Of a DNA stretch of 64,000 bases, positions 55,301 through 64,000 are shown in pieces. Position 1 is the stretch's first letter, and every line of letters begins with the position of its first letter. Source of the stretch: Pseudidiomarina halophila (GTDB lineage: Bacteria; Pseudomonadota; Gammaproteobacteria; Enterobacterales; Alteromonadaceae). The stretch spans positions 124,001 to 188,000 of the forward strand of contig NZ_PIPW01000003.1 of NCBI RefSeq assembly GCF_003987215.1, in the 5' to 3' direction. Under the pieces are notes generated by a model, which worked only from the letters and a program-made list of their open reading frames with translations, ran no database searches and was not told the origin of the DNA. The translations under genes were made by a program, and so were the position numbers.

Positions 55301-55586
55301 GGTCACGGCCAAATAGTTCGCCAAGGCCAAAGCGCACCAATAGTCGATCCGCCAGGGCTCGGGTTAGCAGGTAGGTAACGATACTTTCGATGATGATGAC
55401 AACAGCTGAACCGGGTCTGACCAACAATAGGGGCACGATATAACCGGGCACCACCAGACCTGATAAGGTGGTACCAAATCGCAGGTTCAGGAACACGACA
55501 ACAATGACACCAATCCATACGGTGGTGACGACTGAACTTGCTAATCCTCCCGTAGGGAACAGCTCCAACGGCAGCCAGTCCATCAT
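52350..55586 (-). CDS. CapC/PgsC-like membrane protein fused to two degenerate hydrolase-like domains
   Basis: 1078 residues. Residues ~1–360 are a polytopic membrane region with CapC features: VVFLNLRFGTTLSGLVVPGYIVPLLL, YLLTRALADRLLVRFG, FFILILVSVLVRVVFDAY; CapC/PgsC partners CapB and is usually ~150 residues. The rest carries two copies of one domain (about 410–640 and 700–960), aligned by GWGFFVFDLS/HWGTFVFKLG, LEFPTVMDES/IEAPSPLFETGS, ASARANRARDGS/SGAHPMANTDGS, VREYSP/VRGYSA and FAELFLTQSAV/YAEIWLPRGIRES. The secreted protein downstream has a third copy with intact histidines. The copies here have lost most of them and are probably structural. Start overlaps the sensor gene as ATGA. Confidence 0.78.
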   Translation of the reverse strand: MMDWLPLELFPTGGLASSVVTTVWIGVIVVVFLNLRFGTTLSGLVVPGYIVPLLLVRPGSAVVIIIESIVTYLLTRALADRLLVRFGLGELFGRDRFFILILVSVLVRVVFDAYLLVALDDYLLQRGVEYEFRSSLHSFGLIIIALSANQFWNSGLKRGLSTLLVHLAITYAIISYILIPLTNFNISTLGYMYEDVASNILASPKAYIILITAAFLSSRLNLRYGWDFNGILIPSLLALQWYNPIKILTTFVEAFVILFFAIWLLKLPLIRNRNIEGARQLLMFFNIGFAYKLILGYIIITWFPEQKITDLYGFGYLLATLLAIKMYQKNIAIKLTRTTVQTSLVAAVVASLIGFSLTLYNPVTDVPTVTSTQSNTITVTQRSLSAVVEESRRANFSSESMKRGVTISPITLDQFRQTLLAIDTLGPSPSTAQLNQIAGLANDFGYEAIWTESRYLVLRDNQPERGWGFFVFDLSQSTELALEFPTVMDESLTALVMVPLFERLNAKYLAVASARANRARDGSDQLLLNSQTLFQVFHQTLALNNTIQVREYSPSLARQLLGQRASADALDVDASETKMWVKDRPPADLSLATLEQLTSGYQIIWDTPDFQNRQREVSRYGFAELFLTQSAVLSILTNAAVSDDIQTVANEQQIAGYLLSFLQENKRLLAAKNSQDYVVPQQSELLYFDQTVLKPLFMVIDQYDAGEWMSRARPLINQIAQSAAQLGYQIILYKHISSGSEYFILREQVDAETNKLRHWGTFVFKLGATTPYVIEAPSPLFETGSFEFAGTLFQQMEASALLVSGAHPMANTDGSARVVARSNPMSLFNLIHQAALRHHADEGVTAVQVRGYSADDEDEADHVRLSFYELNKPFAAQHPGFVQLRYYLQSLLAGAGIAAADELIETAPPSYTAQARFTKFIPSAHYAEIWLPRGIRESFRTLASDSVLYQQMLALGIPVRNYDVKLALTQQSFAAISPSRLQIVKRLLNQFEQSQNIQLLATLQHRFPELELELWQDDESLQSYFVLSNAEDEIIAVKNLAPLSDTTLELAADNMQIQAMVHEFVRTRLQWLHREASE

Positions 55587-58246
55587 TGCGCTGGCCTTTC
55601 GCGATCATTCAGGTCAGCGTCAAAGGTTGGCAACAGGAGCTTAATCTGAAATCCTTTGCCTAACTCTGTAGAAAGTTCGAGCTGCGCGCCCCAATCTTCT
55701 ATTTGCCTGCCGAGATAAATGATCGTAAACAGTTCGCTACCCTCATTGAATAACTCAAAGTTGGTCAGTTCCCGGAGGCTATCCAGACGCTCTTGCGGAA
55801 CACCGTAACCGTTATTGGTGAACAGGATCTGAGTACGGCGGCAGCTGTCTTCATATACACATGCGTTCATCGCTACCTTAATGACGCCGGCATCAGTGTC
55901 GACATCCTTTACCAGTAGATTAAGAATGGCATCGAGTAACTGCCGGAACGGCTCAAGTGAAACCATCACCAGAGGTATGACGTCGGGCCATTCGTAATCG
56001 AATTTGACCACTTTGCTTTCCGGAGTTTTTACTAATTTACGAACCCGGTTGGTGATCAGACGCGCCGGATTTGCAGGAATAATTTCGCTACTGTGTTGCT
56101 GCAATTCCAGCATGCGTTCAACGGTAACACTGAGTCTAGAGGCCTTATCCAAGGTCGACCTGAGCTGTTTGAGGTAGTGCTGATGCTGTGTACCGGTCAC
56201 TTCAGCTAACTCTTCAGTCACCTGCCTGATCGTGGTGAAATCAGCTTCCAGTTTGTTGAAGTAATACTGATGAAGCTCGCGCTTACGTTCAACGACCTGT
56301 TGTACTGAATGAACGTCTACAAACTCAAATAAAATACCGGCAAGCAGGAAGGGTGACATATCGTCATTGCGATTGTTTTCGCGTTCAATTGGTAACACGC
56401 GAAGAATATAATCTGATTCCAGTTTCGGACTTGAGATTGGCCATTCGACCGTTCGCTGATGCAGCGTGATCTGCAGCATGAGGCGTTTTATATTGGCAGA
56501 CTGCTCTCCCGTCAATTCGACCAGCAAGTCGTGGGCACTCATGGTAAAAATCTTCAAATCAAGCGCGTTGGCAATTTTGTCCATTTTTTGATTGGACGTC
56601 AGTACCTGGCCAAACAAATTGTACAAAGCTAAGGCTGAAGTATTGCGGTTAAAAACATTCTGCAGCAGACCCAAACGACGCTCCAGCAATTCGATGGCGG
56701 AATCAAGTTCACGGTGTTCCTTGACTGCATAGTTGAGGTTGACCACCTGCCGCAGCCAGCGATTTTCTTTTGTCGTCCGTTCTACAAATTTACTGCGGTG
56801 ATAAAGAAGTTCTGCTAACTCGCGTGAAAAGCTAATCAGATTCTGTTCAAAGATGTTAGCGTTCCACTGTTCATCGGGTTCGACAGTTAATGCCCAAAAG
56901 CCCAATACATCGCCTGCGAATACCAGCGGAACGATATATTCAATTTCGCTCCTGGTCGCATTTTTAAAGTAACTTTTACCCTCTCCTATGCGATGGGGCC
57001 GTTGGGTTTGCAGAGCGTCGCTATAGGGCGCCCGCTGGAAGTCACGCCGGCGCTCCTCAATATCCTCAATGGTGCAGTTGAGCGAGTGAATTGCGACTAA
57101 ACGATGATCCTGTGCAACCCGATCCAGTAAAATAGAACGTTGCATGTTGAGGTGTTGATCGATAAAAACATGTAAGTTTTTCCACGGATCCTCAGCCTGC
57201 AAAAAGGAACCTGGCAGCATTCGCTGATTTAAGCGCGTCTGCAGTTTTGCGGTTCTGGAGGACATGATTTGACTTTCGCGGCGGCGTTCGCTGATTAAAA
57301 ACTGGAGCAACGCAATCAGTTGGGTAAGGAACAGCTCGCCAAATGGGAACACCAGCTGAAAACTGACAAACAGCAGGTAGGAAAGCAGTAAAGCAATAGC
57401 AAGCTGCGTACCTTCGAAGAGCAGAATGCCGTTGGTATTAAATACCTGTAATAAAAAGAACGCAGTGAAGTAAGCGCTCAGCAGGAGAAGTACGATAACC
57501 ACCATTGGCAGGGGCTCTAAGTCCAGATCCTGAACGATGGTCTCTACCGCTAACGCTTGCATTTCAACATAGGTCTGATAGTCCTGCTCGAGCGACTCGG
57601 CGACGTAAAATCGCTCATAGCGATTGCCTGGACTGACTTGAATAAAGACGATTTTATCAGCGACCAGACTCCTGATAATGTCGCCATTCAACGCTTGCTG
57701 TGCGGTGATATTCGGCAGCAGACCTGGGCGTATTGCGAAATTAAAAAAGCGCTGCTCGTCAGTATCGGAAACTTTACTGAAGCTCTTATTTGAATTAAGT
57801 AATGTAAGTATTGAATTATCCGCACTTGCAAGACTAAATGAGCGATAGTTGCCGTTGTCGGAGTTGAGCTCAAATAACTGAAGTGAATTTGGGTATTCCT
57901 TTAAGAAGTCCTGGCCACGTGATGAGGTTACATGGACATTATTGGGCCAGTTATAAGCACGTGTTGTAGAGCGCGAGTAATTATCCAGTATCAGAATATG
58001 AGCCGCACCAGCGTTGTTTAACTGCCGCACAAGAGAATTTATTTCGTTATCAGTGAGATCGACGCTACCGGTATTTTTTATCGTAAAGGTTGTGGGCGTA
58101 AAGTCGGGGGCCGGGGAGATATACAAAAACGCATCAGTAAGCTTTGCATTAAAGATGCCTAACGGCATCGTCAGCGACAGCGCCAGAACTGCTGCTACAG
58201 CAACAACACCGATTGTTATATCAATCAAAAAGCCTTTTATTCTCAA
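55583..58246 (-). CDS. CHASE2/GAF membrane sensor with diverged histidine-kinase end
   Basis: 887 residues from TTG 58246 (GAGG upstream). TM near 10–28, then a ~220-residue periplasmic part (NAGAAHILILDNYSRST, DKIVFIQVSPG) and three closely spaced TM segments (about 245–330), the CHASE2 layout. A cytoplasmic GAF-like domain (about 345–500), a coiled region and a PAS-like part follow. The C-terminal ~230 residues have a kinase outline (VTGTQHQHYLKQLRSTLDKASRL, LLDAILNLLVKDVD, FTNNGYGVPQERL, GRQIEDWGAQLELSTELGKGF), but the H-box is not canonical and the usual N-box and glycine motifs are altered. First gene of the operon. It may sense envelope or polymer state. No response regulator gene is adjacent. 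Confidence 0.7.
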   Translation of the reverse strand: MRIKGFLIDITIGVVAVAAVLALSLTMPLGIFNAKLTDAFLYISPAPDFTPTTFTIKNTGSVDLTDNEINSLVRQLNNAGAAHILILDNYSRSTTRAYNWPNNVHVTSSRGQDFLKEYPNSLQLFELNSDNGNYRSFSLASADNSILTLLNSNKSFSKVSDTDEQRFFNFAIRPGLLPNITAQQALNGDIIRSLVADKIVFIQVSPGNRYERFYVAESLEQDYQTYVEMQALAVETIVQDLDLEPLPMVVIVLLLLSAYFTAFFLLQVFNTNGILLFEGTQLAIALLLSYLLFVSFQLVFPFGELFLTQLIALLQFLISERRRESQIMSSRTAKLQTRLNQRMLPGSFLQAEDPWKNLHVFIDQHLNMQRSILLDRVAQDHRLVAIHSLNCTIEDIEERRRDFQRAPYSDALQTQRPHRIGEGKSYFKNATRSEIEYIVPLVFAGDVLGFWALTVEPDEQWNANIFEQNLISFSRELAELLYHRSKFVERTTKENRWLRQVVNLNYAVKEHRELDSAIELLERRLGLLQNVFNRNTSALALYNLFGQVLTSNQKMDKIANALDLKIFTMSAHDLLVELTGEQSANIKRLMLQITLHQRTVEWPISSPKLESDYILRVLPIERENNRNDDMSPFLLAGILFEFVDVHSVQQVVERKRELHQYYFNKLEADFTTIRQVTEELAEVTGTQHQHYLKQLRSTLDKASRLSVTVERMLELQQHSSEIIPANPARLITNRVRKLVKTPESKVVKFDYEWPDVIPLVMVSLEPFRQLLDAILNLLVKDVDTDAGVIKVAMNACVYEDSCRRTQILFTNNGYGVPQERLDSLRELTNFELFNEGSELFTIIYLGRQIEDWGAQLELSTELGKGFQIKLLLPTFDADLNDRERPAQ

Positions 58247-58361
58247 AAGATACCTCGGAGCCAGAGTGCGACGTGAAGTTAACCATGTAATTAGATTGTG
58301 CTGGCAAACAGCACCGGTACCTTCAATTTCGACGCTAAATTTTTACTTATATTTAACCAAC

Positions 58362-58389
58362 ATTATAATTGTTTGGCCAGTCGATACAA
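58362..58389 (-). promoter_or_regulatory. Candidate promoter of the CapB/CapC operon
   Basis: On the minus strand TTGTAT (58389–58384) and TATAAT (58367–58362) are 16 bases apart; the -10 is perfect and the -35 matches three of six. The palindrome TACAATTGTA (58385–58394) overlaps the -35. It lies 116 bases before the TTG start in a 279-bp AT-rich divergent gap. No other feature was seen in that gap. Confidence 0.35.
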
Positions 58390-58525
58390 TTGTAGATTAA
58401 CCAATCAGTTGAAAAGATAAAATCAGATTGATTCTGGGTAGCTGTACTGAATCAGTTTGCTTCACTGCGGTCTTGGTGGCAGGATTCAACTAATACAGGT
58501 GAGAAAGCACTAGGGGTGGTATCTG

Positions 58526-58966
58526 ATGGCATGGCAGTTAAAAACTCTTGTTGCAGCGGGGGCATTACTTTTATTGGCTGGCTGCGCCTCGCCCTACACC
58601 ACCAATGTAATTGGCAAGACCCGCCCGGCCATCGCGCCGGAGCAGGTCACCATTTACACCCAGGAACCTGAAAGTTTCGAGGCGATCGCGCTGATCACCG
58701 CGACCAGCGATGCGTCCTGGCGGTTGACCGATGAAGCGAAAATGGAAGTGGTACTGACGCGCTTGAAAGAGGCGGCCGGCAAAGTCGGCGCAAACGGCGT
58801 ATTACTGCGTGCCACTGGTGAACAACAGGACGACTCGGTGCATATCGGCACCGGTGTCGGGCGTAGCACCGGTAATGTTGGCTTTGGCATCAGTCTGGGT
58901 AAAACCTTCGGCTTAACGGATAAAACCGCCGAAGGCGTCGCCATCTACGTACCCGAACGCCCATAA
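58526..58966 (+). CDS. Small outer-membrane-type lipoprotein
   Basis: 146 residues. Lipobox LLAGC at ~20 with Ser/Pro after, so it is probably carried to the outer membrane. The mature part has a compact alpha/beta domain (ESFEAIALITATSDASWRLTDEAKMEVVLTRLKEAAGKVGANGVLL) and a glycine-rich segment (IGTGVGRSTGNVGFGISLGKTFG). It resembles YbjQ/'heavy-metal-binding'-like small domains only loosely. Divergent from the CapB/CapC operon, so it could share regulation. Function unknown. Confidence 0.8.
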   Translation: MAWQLKTLVAAGALLLLAGCASPYTTNVIGKTRPAIAPEQVTIYTQEPESFEAIALITATSDASWRLTDEAKMEVVLTRLKEAAGKVGANGVLLRATGEQQDDSVHIGTGVGRSTGNVGFGISLGKTFGLTDKTAEGVAIYVPERP

Positions 58967-59047
58967 AAAAGCCACTCACAAGATAATCATATAGACTACC
59001 CGAAAATACATCCACTTTGCAGTCGCCAGGTTACAACAGGAGGTCAC

Positions 59048-59242
59048 ATGTCGTTGACTCATGAAGCTGAATTCAGTTGCCCGTATTGCATGGCACCCAA
59101 CAGCATCGAAATCGATCCAATGAACGATATTCAGCAACAGCAAATTGTTGATTGCCAGATCTGCTGTCAGCCGATTGAAGTTATTATCAGTGAAGGTATG
59201 GATGGCGACTTTGAAGTGATCGCCCGCACCGATGACGAGTGA
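59048..59242 (+). CDS. CPXCG motif cysteine-rich protein
   Basis: 64 residues. A small zinc-ribbon-like protein: FSCPYCMAPNSIEIDP and QQIVDCQICCQPIEVII give two cysteine pairs (CPYC and CQIC), which define the family. Acidic C-terminus. AGGAGG precedes the ATG. Function unknown; probably a metal-stabilised cytoplasmic protein. Converges on the SDR gene, with 4 bases between the stops. Confidence 0.9.
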   Translation: MSLTHEAEFSCPYCMAPNSIEIDPMNDIQQQQIVDCQICCQPIEVIISEGMDGDFEVIARTDDE

Positions 59243-59246
59243 GAAC

Positions 59247-60023
59247 TTATTCGCTGTTGGCCCAGCGGTTGACCGCGCGGTTTAGCCATGCCGGCGAGAG
59301 TTTGCTGCCGAGATAGGCAAGTTTGGTTTGGCTACCAACGGGCCAGTGCACCCGGTAACCGTTATGCTGGCTAATTTGCCAGACAGTTCTGGCAACGTCT
59401 TCCGCGCCCAGACGCACGCCGAAGCGTTTGATACTTTGCGTCTGCATGCCATCAATCATTGCGGTTCTGACAAAAAGTGGCGCTACTGCCATCACCCGGA
59501 TGCCCTGGGATTGCCATTCAAGACTCAGTGCCTCACTGAGTCCGTTTACGGCAAATTTGCTGGCTGAGTAGCTGGCCAAATCAGGTTGACCATAAATCGT
59601 ACTCGCCGAACTCATATTCACAACCCGTGAACCAGGGGTTGCCTGAAGATACGGAAGCGCAGCGTGGCAGCCGTTCATTACGCCTTGCACATTAATGTCC
59701 ACCAGAGTCTGGTGTTGCTCGATTGATGTATCAGCGAACGGACCTGAACACAGAATTCCGGCATTGTTGAAGAGCAAATCTAATTTACCGTCATTGGCCT
59801 GGCAAAATTCAGCCAAGACCTGTTGCCATTGCTCGTGATCCCGTACATCCAGTGCAAAGGTCTGACAACGCTCATGGCCGAGCTCAGCCAACAGGCTAGC
59901 CAGGGAGTCCTGGTTGATATCTGCGGCGCCCACGCGCCAGCCCCGCTGGTGAAACAGTTTCGCGGTTGCCCGACCAATTCCGGCGCCAGCGCCGCTGATA
60001 AAAAGCGATGGTGTGTTAGTCAA
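59247..60023 (-). CDS. Short-chain dehydrogenase/reductase
   Basis: 258 residues, classical SDR. NAD(P) site SGAGAGIGRATAKL near residues 10–23, NNAG in LLFNNAGIL, catalytic Ser in NMSSASTIYG and YSASK (Tyr-x3-Lys). The C-terminal ends in a hydrophobic, basic helix (LGSKLSPAWLNRAVNRW) that may touch membrane. The dinucleotide-binding Asp in AADINQ favours NAD(H). Substrate unknown. Downstream of the LLM flavoprotein gene on the same strand (36 bases), so they may be co-transcribed. Confidence 0.93.
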   Translation of the reverse strand: MTNTPSLFISGAGAGIGRATAKLFHQRGWRVGAADINQDSLASLLAELGHERCQTFALDVRDHEQWQQVLAEFCQANDGKLDLLFNNAGILCSGPFADTSIEQHQTLVDINVQGVMNGCHAALPYLQATPGSRVVNMSSASTIYGQPDLASYSASKFAVNGLSEALSLEWQSQGIRVMAVAPLFVRTAMIDGMQTQSIKRFGVRLGAEDVARTVWQISQHNGYRVHWPVGSQTKLAYLGSKLSPAWLNRAVNRWANSE

Positions 60024-60059
60024 AATGGGTATCCTTTGAACGCGCCTGGGTGGCTTAAG

Positions 60060-61034
60060 TCATCTTTTGCTCGCAATCTCAAAACTGCGCAAACGTGCGT
60101 CATGATCATAAGCATGGCACGTCAACATGAGTTCGTCGACATCGGTTGCTGCAACAAAATCATCCAGGTAGGCATGCACCTGATCAGGCGTACCGCAGGC
60201 AGTATATTTTAACGCGTGGTTGGCGCCTGCCAGAGCCATCGGTTCGACCTGCTGCTCAATGTCGTCGATGGGGGCAGGCAATGGGCCGGGGTTGCCCTGG
60301 CGTAACGCGATAAACTGCAATTGCATTGAGCTTTTCATGCGCTTGGCTGCCTCTTCGCTATCTGCAGCGAATACATTGATTGCTGCCATCGCATAAGGTT
60401 TATCCAGGTATTTCGAAGGTCGGAAATTGTTGCGATAAGCCTCAAGTGCCGCATGCAGATGATCGGGCGCAAAGTGCGAAGCAAAGGCATAAGGCAAACC
60501 TAACAATGCCGCCAGCTGGGCGCCGAATAAGCTCGAGCCAAGAATCCATACAGGCACTTTTGAGCCACTACCGGGAACTGCTTTTATGCGCTGGCCGGGT
60601 GCCGGATCATCAAGGTACTCCAGCAATTCCTGTACGTCGTCCGGAAAACCGTCGGCGCTGTCATAGCTACGGCGCAGCGCGCGCAAGGTTGCGCCATCAG
60701 TGCCAGGTGCGCGACCCAGTCCCAGATCAACACGATCGCCATACAGTGCGGCCAATGTGCCAAACTGTTCCGCTGCTACGAGCGGCGCGTGATTCGGTAA
60801 CATAATGCCGCCAGCACCAATGCGAATGCTGCTGGTTTGACTGCCAATGTGCGCTAGTGCCACTGCCGTGGCGGCGCTGGCGATACCGGTCATGTTGTGG
60901 TGTTCCGCCATCCAGAAACGACGGTAGCCCCATTTTTCAACGTGCTGCGCGAGGTCAGCTGAACGCTTAATTGACACTGCTGCTGAGCTGCCCTCGGTTA
61001 TGGGCGCGAGATCGAGTACGGAGAGAGCAACCAT
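60060..61034 (-). CDS. LLM class flavin-dependent oxidoreductase (YhbW-like)
   Basis: 324 residues, luciferase-like TIM barrel. Marks: [21 protein letters not shown] at the start, [64 protein letters not shown], and [28 protein letters not shown]. These define the LLM subgroup that includes E. coli YhbW, whose members bind FMNH2; the substrate is unknown. An inverted repeat lies just upstream, between this gene and osmC. Confidence 0.94.
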   Translation of the reverse strand: MVALSVLDLAPITEGSSAAVSIKRSADLAQHVEKWGYRRFWMAEHHNMTGIASAATAVALAHIGSQTSSIRIGAGGIMLPNHAPLVAAEQFGTLAALYGDRVDLGLGRAPGTDGATLRALRRSYDSADGFPDDVQELLEYLDDPAPGQRIKAVPGSGSKVPVWILGSSLFGAQLAALLGLPYAFASHFAPDHLHAALEAYRNNFRPSKYLDKPYAMAAINVFAADSEEAAKRMKSSMQLQFIALRQGNPGPLPAPIDDIEQQVEPMALAGANHALKYTACGTPDQVHAYLDDFVAATDVDELMLTCHAYDHDARLRSFEIASKR

Positions 61035-61053
61035 GGAGACTCCTGAAGGGGAA

Positions 61054-61084
61054 CAGCCCGAAGTTTTATATTCACTTCGGGCTG
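61054..61084 (-). repeat. Inverted repeat between osmC-type and LLM genes
   Basis: CAGCCCGAAGT (61054–61064) and ACTTCGGGCTG (61074–61084) form a perfect 11-bp stem with a 9-base AT-rich loop. There is no T-run on the minus strand. It may partly terminate the OsmC gene or protect the mRNA, since it lies 17–50 bases past that gene's stop. Confidence 0.55.
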
Positions 61085-61100
61085 CGACTACTGCATTCGA

Positions 61101-61526
61101 TTAAGATTCTAACTTAGCATCCAAAGTAATCTTAGCGGTTAACAGCTTCGATATTGGACAATTTTCTTTCGCGGTGTTTGCCGCTTTTTCGAAAGCGTCT
61201 TTGTCAGCACCAGGGATGCGTGCTTTCAGGTCAAGGTGAACATGGGTGACCGCAAAGCCGTCGTCTTGTTCTTCCAGTTTCACCGTAGCTTTGGTGTCGA
61301 TACTTTCGGCTTTCAGATCAGATTCACCGAGTACCATCGACAACGCCATCGAAAAGCAGCCTGCATGGGCGGCACCGATAAGCTCTTCGGGGTTGGTACC
61401 TTTGCCATCTTCAAAGCGTGTGCCGAAGGCGTACTGCTGCTTGTCGAGTACGCCACTTTGCGTTGAAATCGTGCCTTTTCCGTCTTTTAATCCGCCTTCC
61501 CAATGTGCATTTGCTGTGCGTTTCAC
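61101..61526 (-). CDS. OsmC family peroxiredoxin
   Basis: 141 residues. OsmC-type thiol peroxidase that reduces organic hydroperoxides. Two reactive cysteines are present: AAHAGCFSMALS (residue ~57) and ENCPISKLLTAKI (~120), along with the helix-turn GTNPEELIGAAHAGC and the early TANAHWEGGLKDGKG. The OsmC-type spacing and length fit better than Ohr. Other antioxidant functions are close by (KatG downstream on the plus strand). Confidence 0.95.
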   Translation of the reverse strand: MKRTANAHWEGGLKDGKGTISTQSGVLDKQQYAFGTRFEDGKGTNPEELIGAAHAGCFSMALSMVLGESDLKAESIDTKATVKLEEQDDGFAVTHVHLDLKARIPGADKDAFEKAANTAKENCPISKLLTAKITLDAKLES

Positions 61527-61594
61527 TAAGCACCTCCAACTAATTGTTGTGAATGTACTTATTAGTATAGACCATGGGTCAAGTTATAGATCAG

Positions 61595-62224
61595 CTAGCG
61601 GGTGCCAAAGATCTTATCTCCGGCATCACCAAGTCCCGGCACAATGTAGCCGTGGTCGTTCAAATGGTCGTCCAACGCCGCGGTATAGATCGGAATCTCT
61701 GGATGCGCTGCGCTCACTTTCTCAACCCCTTCTGGCGCAGCAACCAGAACCAGTACGCGAATATCGTTACAGCCCTTTTGCTTGAGCATATCCAGCGTGG
61801 CAATCATGGTGCCGCCAGTCGCCAGCATCGGGTCGATGACCAGCGCCGTGCGCTGGGAAATTTCACCGGCAAGCTTTTCAAAGTAAGCTACGGGCTCCAG
61901 GGTTTCTTCATTACGGTAAAGACCGACAACGCTGACTTTCGCACTGGGCAGCAGACCAAGCACTCCCTCCAGCATGCCGATACCGGCGCGTAAAATAGGT
62001 ACCACGGTGACCTTTTTACCTTGTAGCCGCTGCACTGTGACAGGGGTACCGTCCCAGCCTTTTATCTGATGTGGCTCCAAAGCAAAATCTTGCGTGGCTT
62101 CGTAGGTAAGCAAGTTACCGAGTTCGTTGGCTAGTTCGCGGAAGCTTTTGGTGGAAATGCCGGCTTCGCGCATTAAACCGAGTTTATGTTGCACTAACGG
62201 ATGTTCGATCACATGAAGAGGCAT
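61595..62224 (-). CDS. upp: Uracil phosphoribosyltransferase
   Basis: 209 residues, usual length. It salvages uracil with PRPP to make UMP. Marks: [15 protein letters not shown], the [19 protein letters not shown] region, the PRPP motif [18 protein letters not shown] and the uracil site [29 protein letters not shown] at the C-terminus. Divergent from katG across a 242-bp gap. I saw no uraA/uracil permease gene next to it. Confidence 0.98.
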   Translation of the reverse strand: MPLHVIEHPLVQHKLGLMREAGISTKSFRELANELGNLLTYEATQDFALEPHQIKGWDGTPVTVQRLQGKKVTVVPILRAGIGMLEGVLGLLPSAKVSVVGLYRNEETLEPVAYFEKLAGEISQRTALVIDPMLATGGTMIATLDMLKQKGCNDIRVLVLVAAPEGVEKVSAAHPEIPIYTAALDDHLNDHGYIVPGLGDAGDKIFGTR

Positions 62225-62451
62225 GGTTAATCCCCGCAGTCTGTTCGCTATGAATACCTAGAGTTTAGTTTAAGCCGATGCTGGTCAAGATTGAAGTGGA
62301 GAATAAAAGCGCAAGGGTAATTATCGGCTACTCAGCAAATCCGATTGACCTAATCGCTTTTTCCTGTAGGGAATAGAGATCCCAATCTAAAGGAAAAGGT
62401 CTATAGTATTTTTGCTGTACCTAAAGTACGTCAATCTTACCCGGTCAATAA

Positions 62452-64000
<1,549 letters not shown>

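Overview
The window is chromosomal DNA of a Gram-negative gammaproteobacterium. The glnA–DUF4124–ntrB–ntrC order, CpxR/CpxA-type regulators, rph–pyrE, TonB-dependent iron uptake, moderate GC content and the protein styles suggest a marine Alteromonadales member, most like Idiomarinaceae (inference; no marker gene was compared). No rRNA, tRNA, CRISPR array, transposase or prophage gene was recognised.

Layout. 1–9.1 kb: the end of a diguanylate cyclase, typA, a GGDEF–EAL membrane protein and a two-gene RND efflux operon. 9.1–16.1 kb: nitrogen control (glnA with two NtrC sites and a sigma-54 promoter, a DUF4124 protein, ntrB, ntrC), then cpxR–cpxA. 16.1–28.3 kb: housekeeping and conserved genes (alpha/beta hydrolase, fieF, trmL, a tandem solute-binding protein, a secreted cyanophycinase-like protein that lacks its catalytic residues, pyrE, rph, yicC, an SRAP protein, a NERD protein, rlmA, and a frameshifted Na+/Ca2+ exchanger-type gene). 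28.4–40.3 kb: a DUF885 lipoprotein peptidase, an iron-uptake pair behind a Fur-like palindrome, a VOC protein, ppiC, a methyltransferase–HNH fusion, a cupin, a frameshifted small secreted protein, DUF1653, a SnoaL-like protein, a LysR–DoxX–LigB group and an orphan HipB-like regulator.

40.4–58.2 kb is the most unusual part: five large minus-strand genes with tight overlaps (three exact ATGA stop/start couplings) form one ~17.8 kb operon. In transcription order it encodes a CHASE2/GAF sensor with a diverged kinase end, a CapC-like membrane protein fused to two degenerate copies of a hydrolase-like domain, an anchored periplasmic beta-rich protein, a secreted stand-alone version of the same hydrolase-like domain with its histidines intact, a ~1,490-residue secreted protein ending in a probable outer-membrane barrel, and a ~1,390-residue CapB-type Mur-ligase with very large extra regions. 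(The sensor plus five others makes six genes.) I infer a Gram-negative system that makes, trims and exports poly-gamma-glutamate or a similar polyamide.

58.5–64 kb: a lipoprotein, a CPXCG protein, an SDR, an LLM flavin oxidoreductase, an OsmC protein, upp, and the start of a catalase-peroxidase with a signal peptide, which runs off the window.

A dispersed GGGGCAGCCCC/GGGGCTGCCCC palindrome occurs downstream of the efflux operon, in frame inside ntrC, at the cpxR–cpxA junction and below the CapB/CapC operon; in two places it sits beside perfect DnaA-box sequences. Two genes are broken by single extra bases in homopolymer runs, so sequencing error must be considered.
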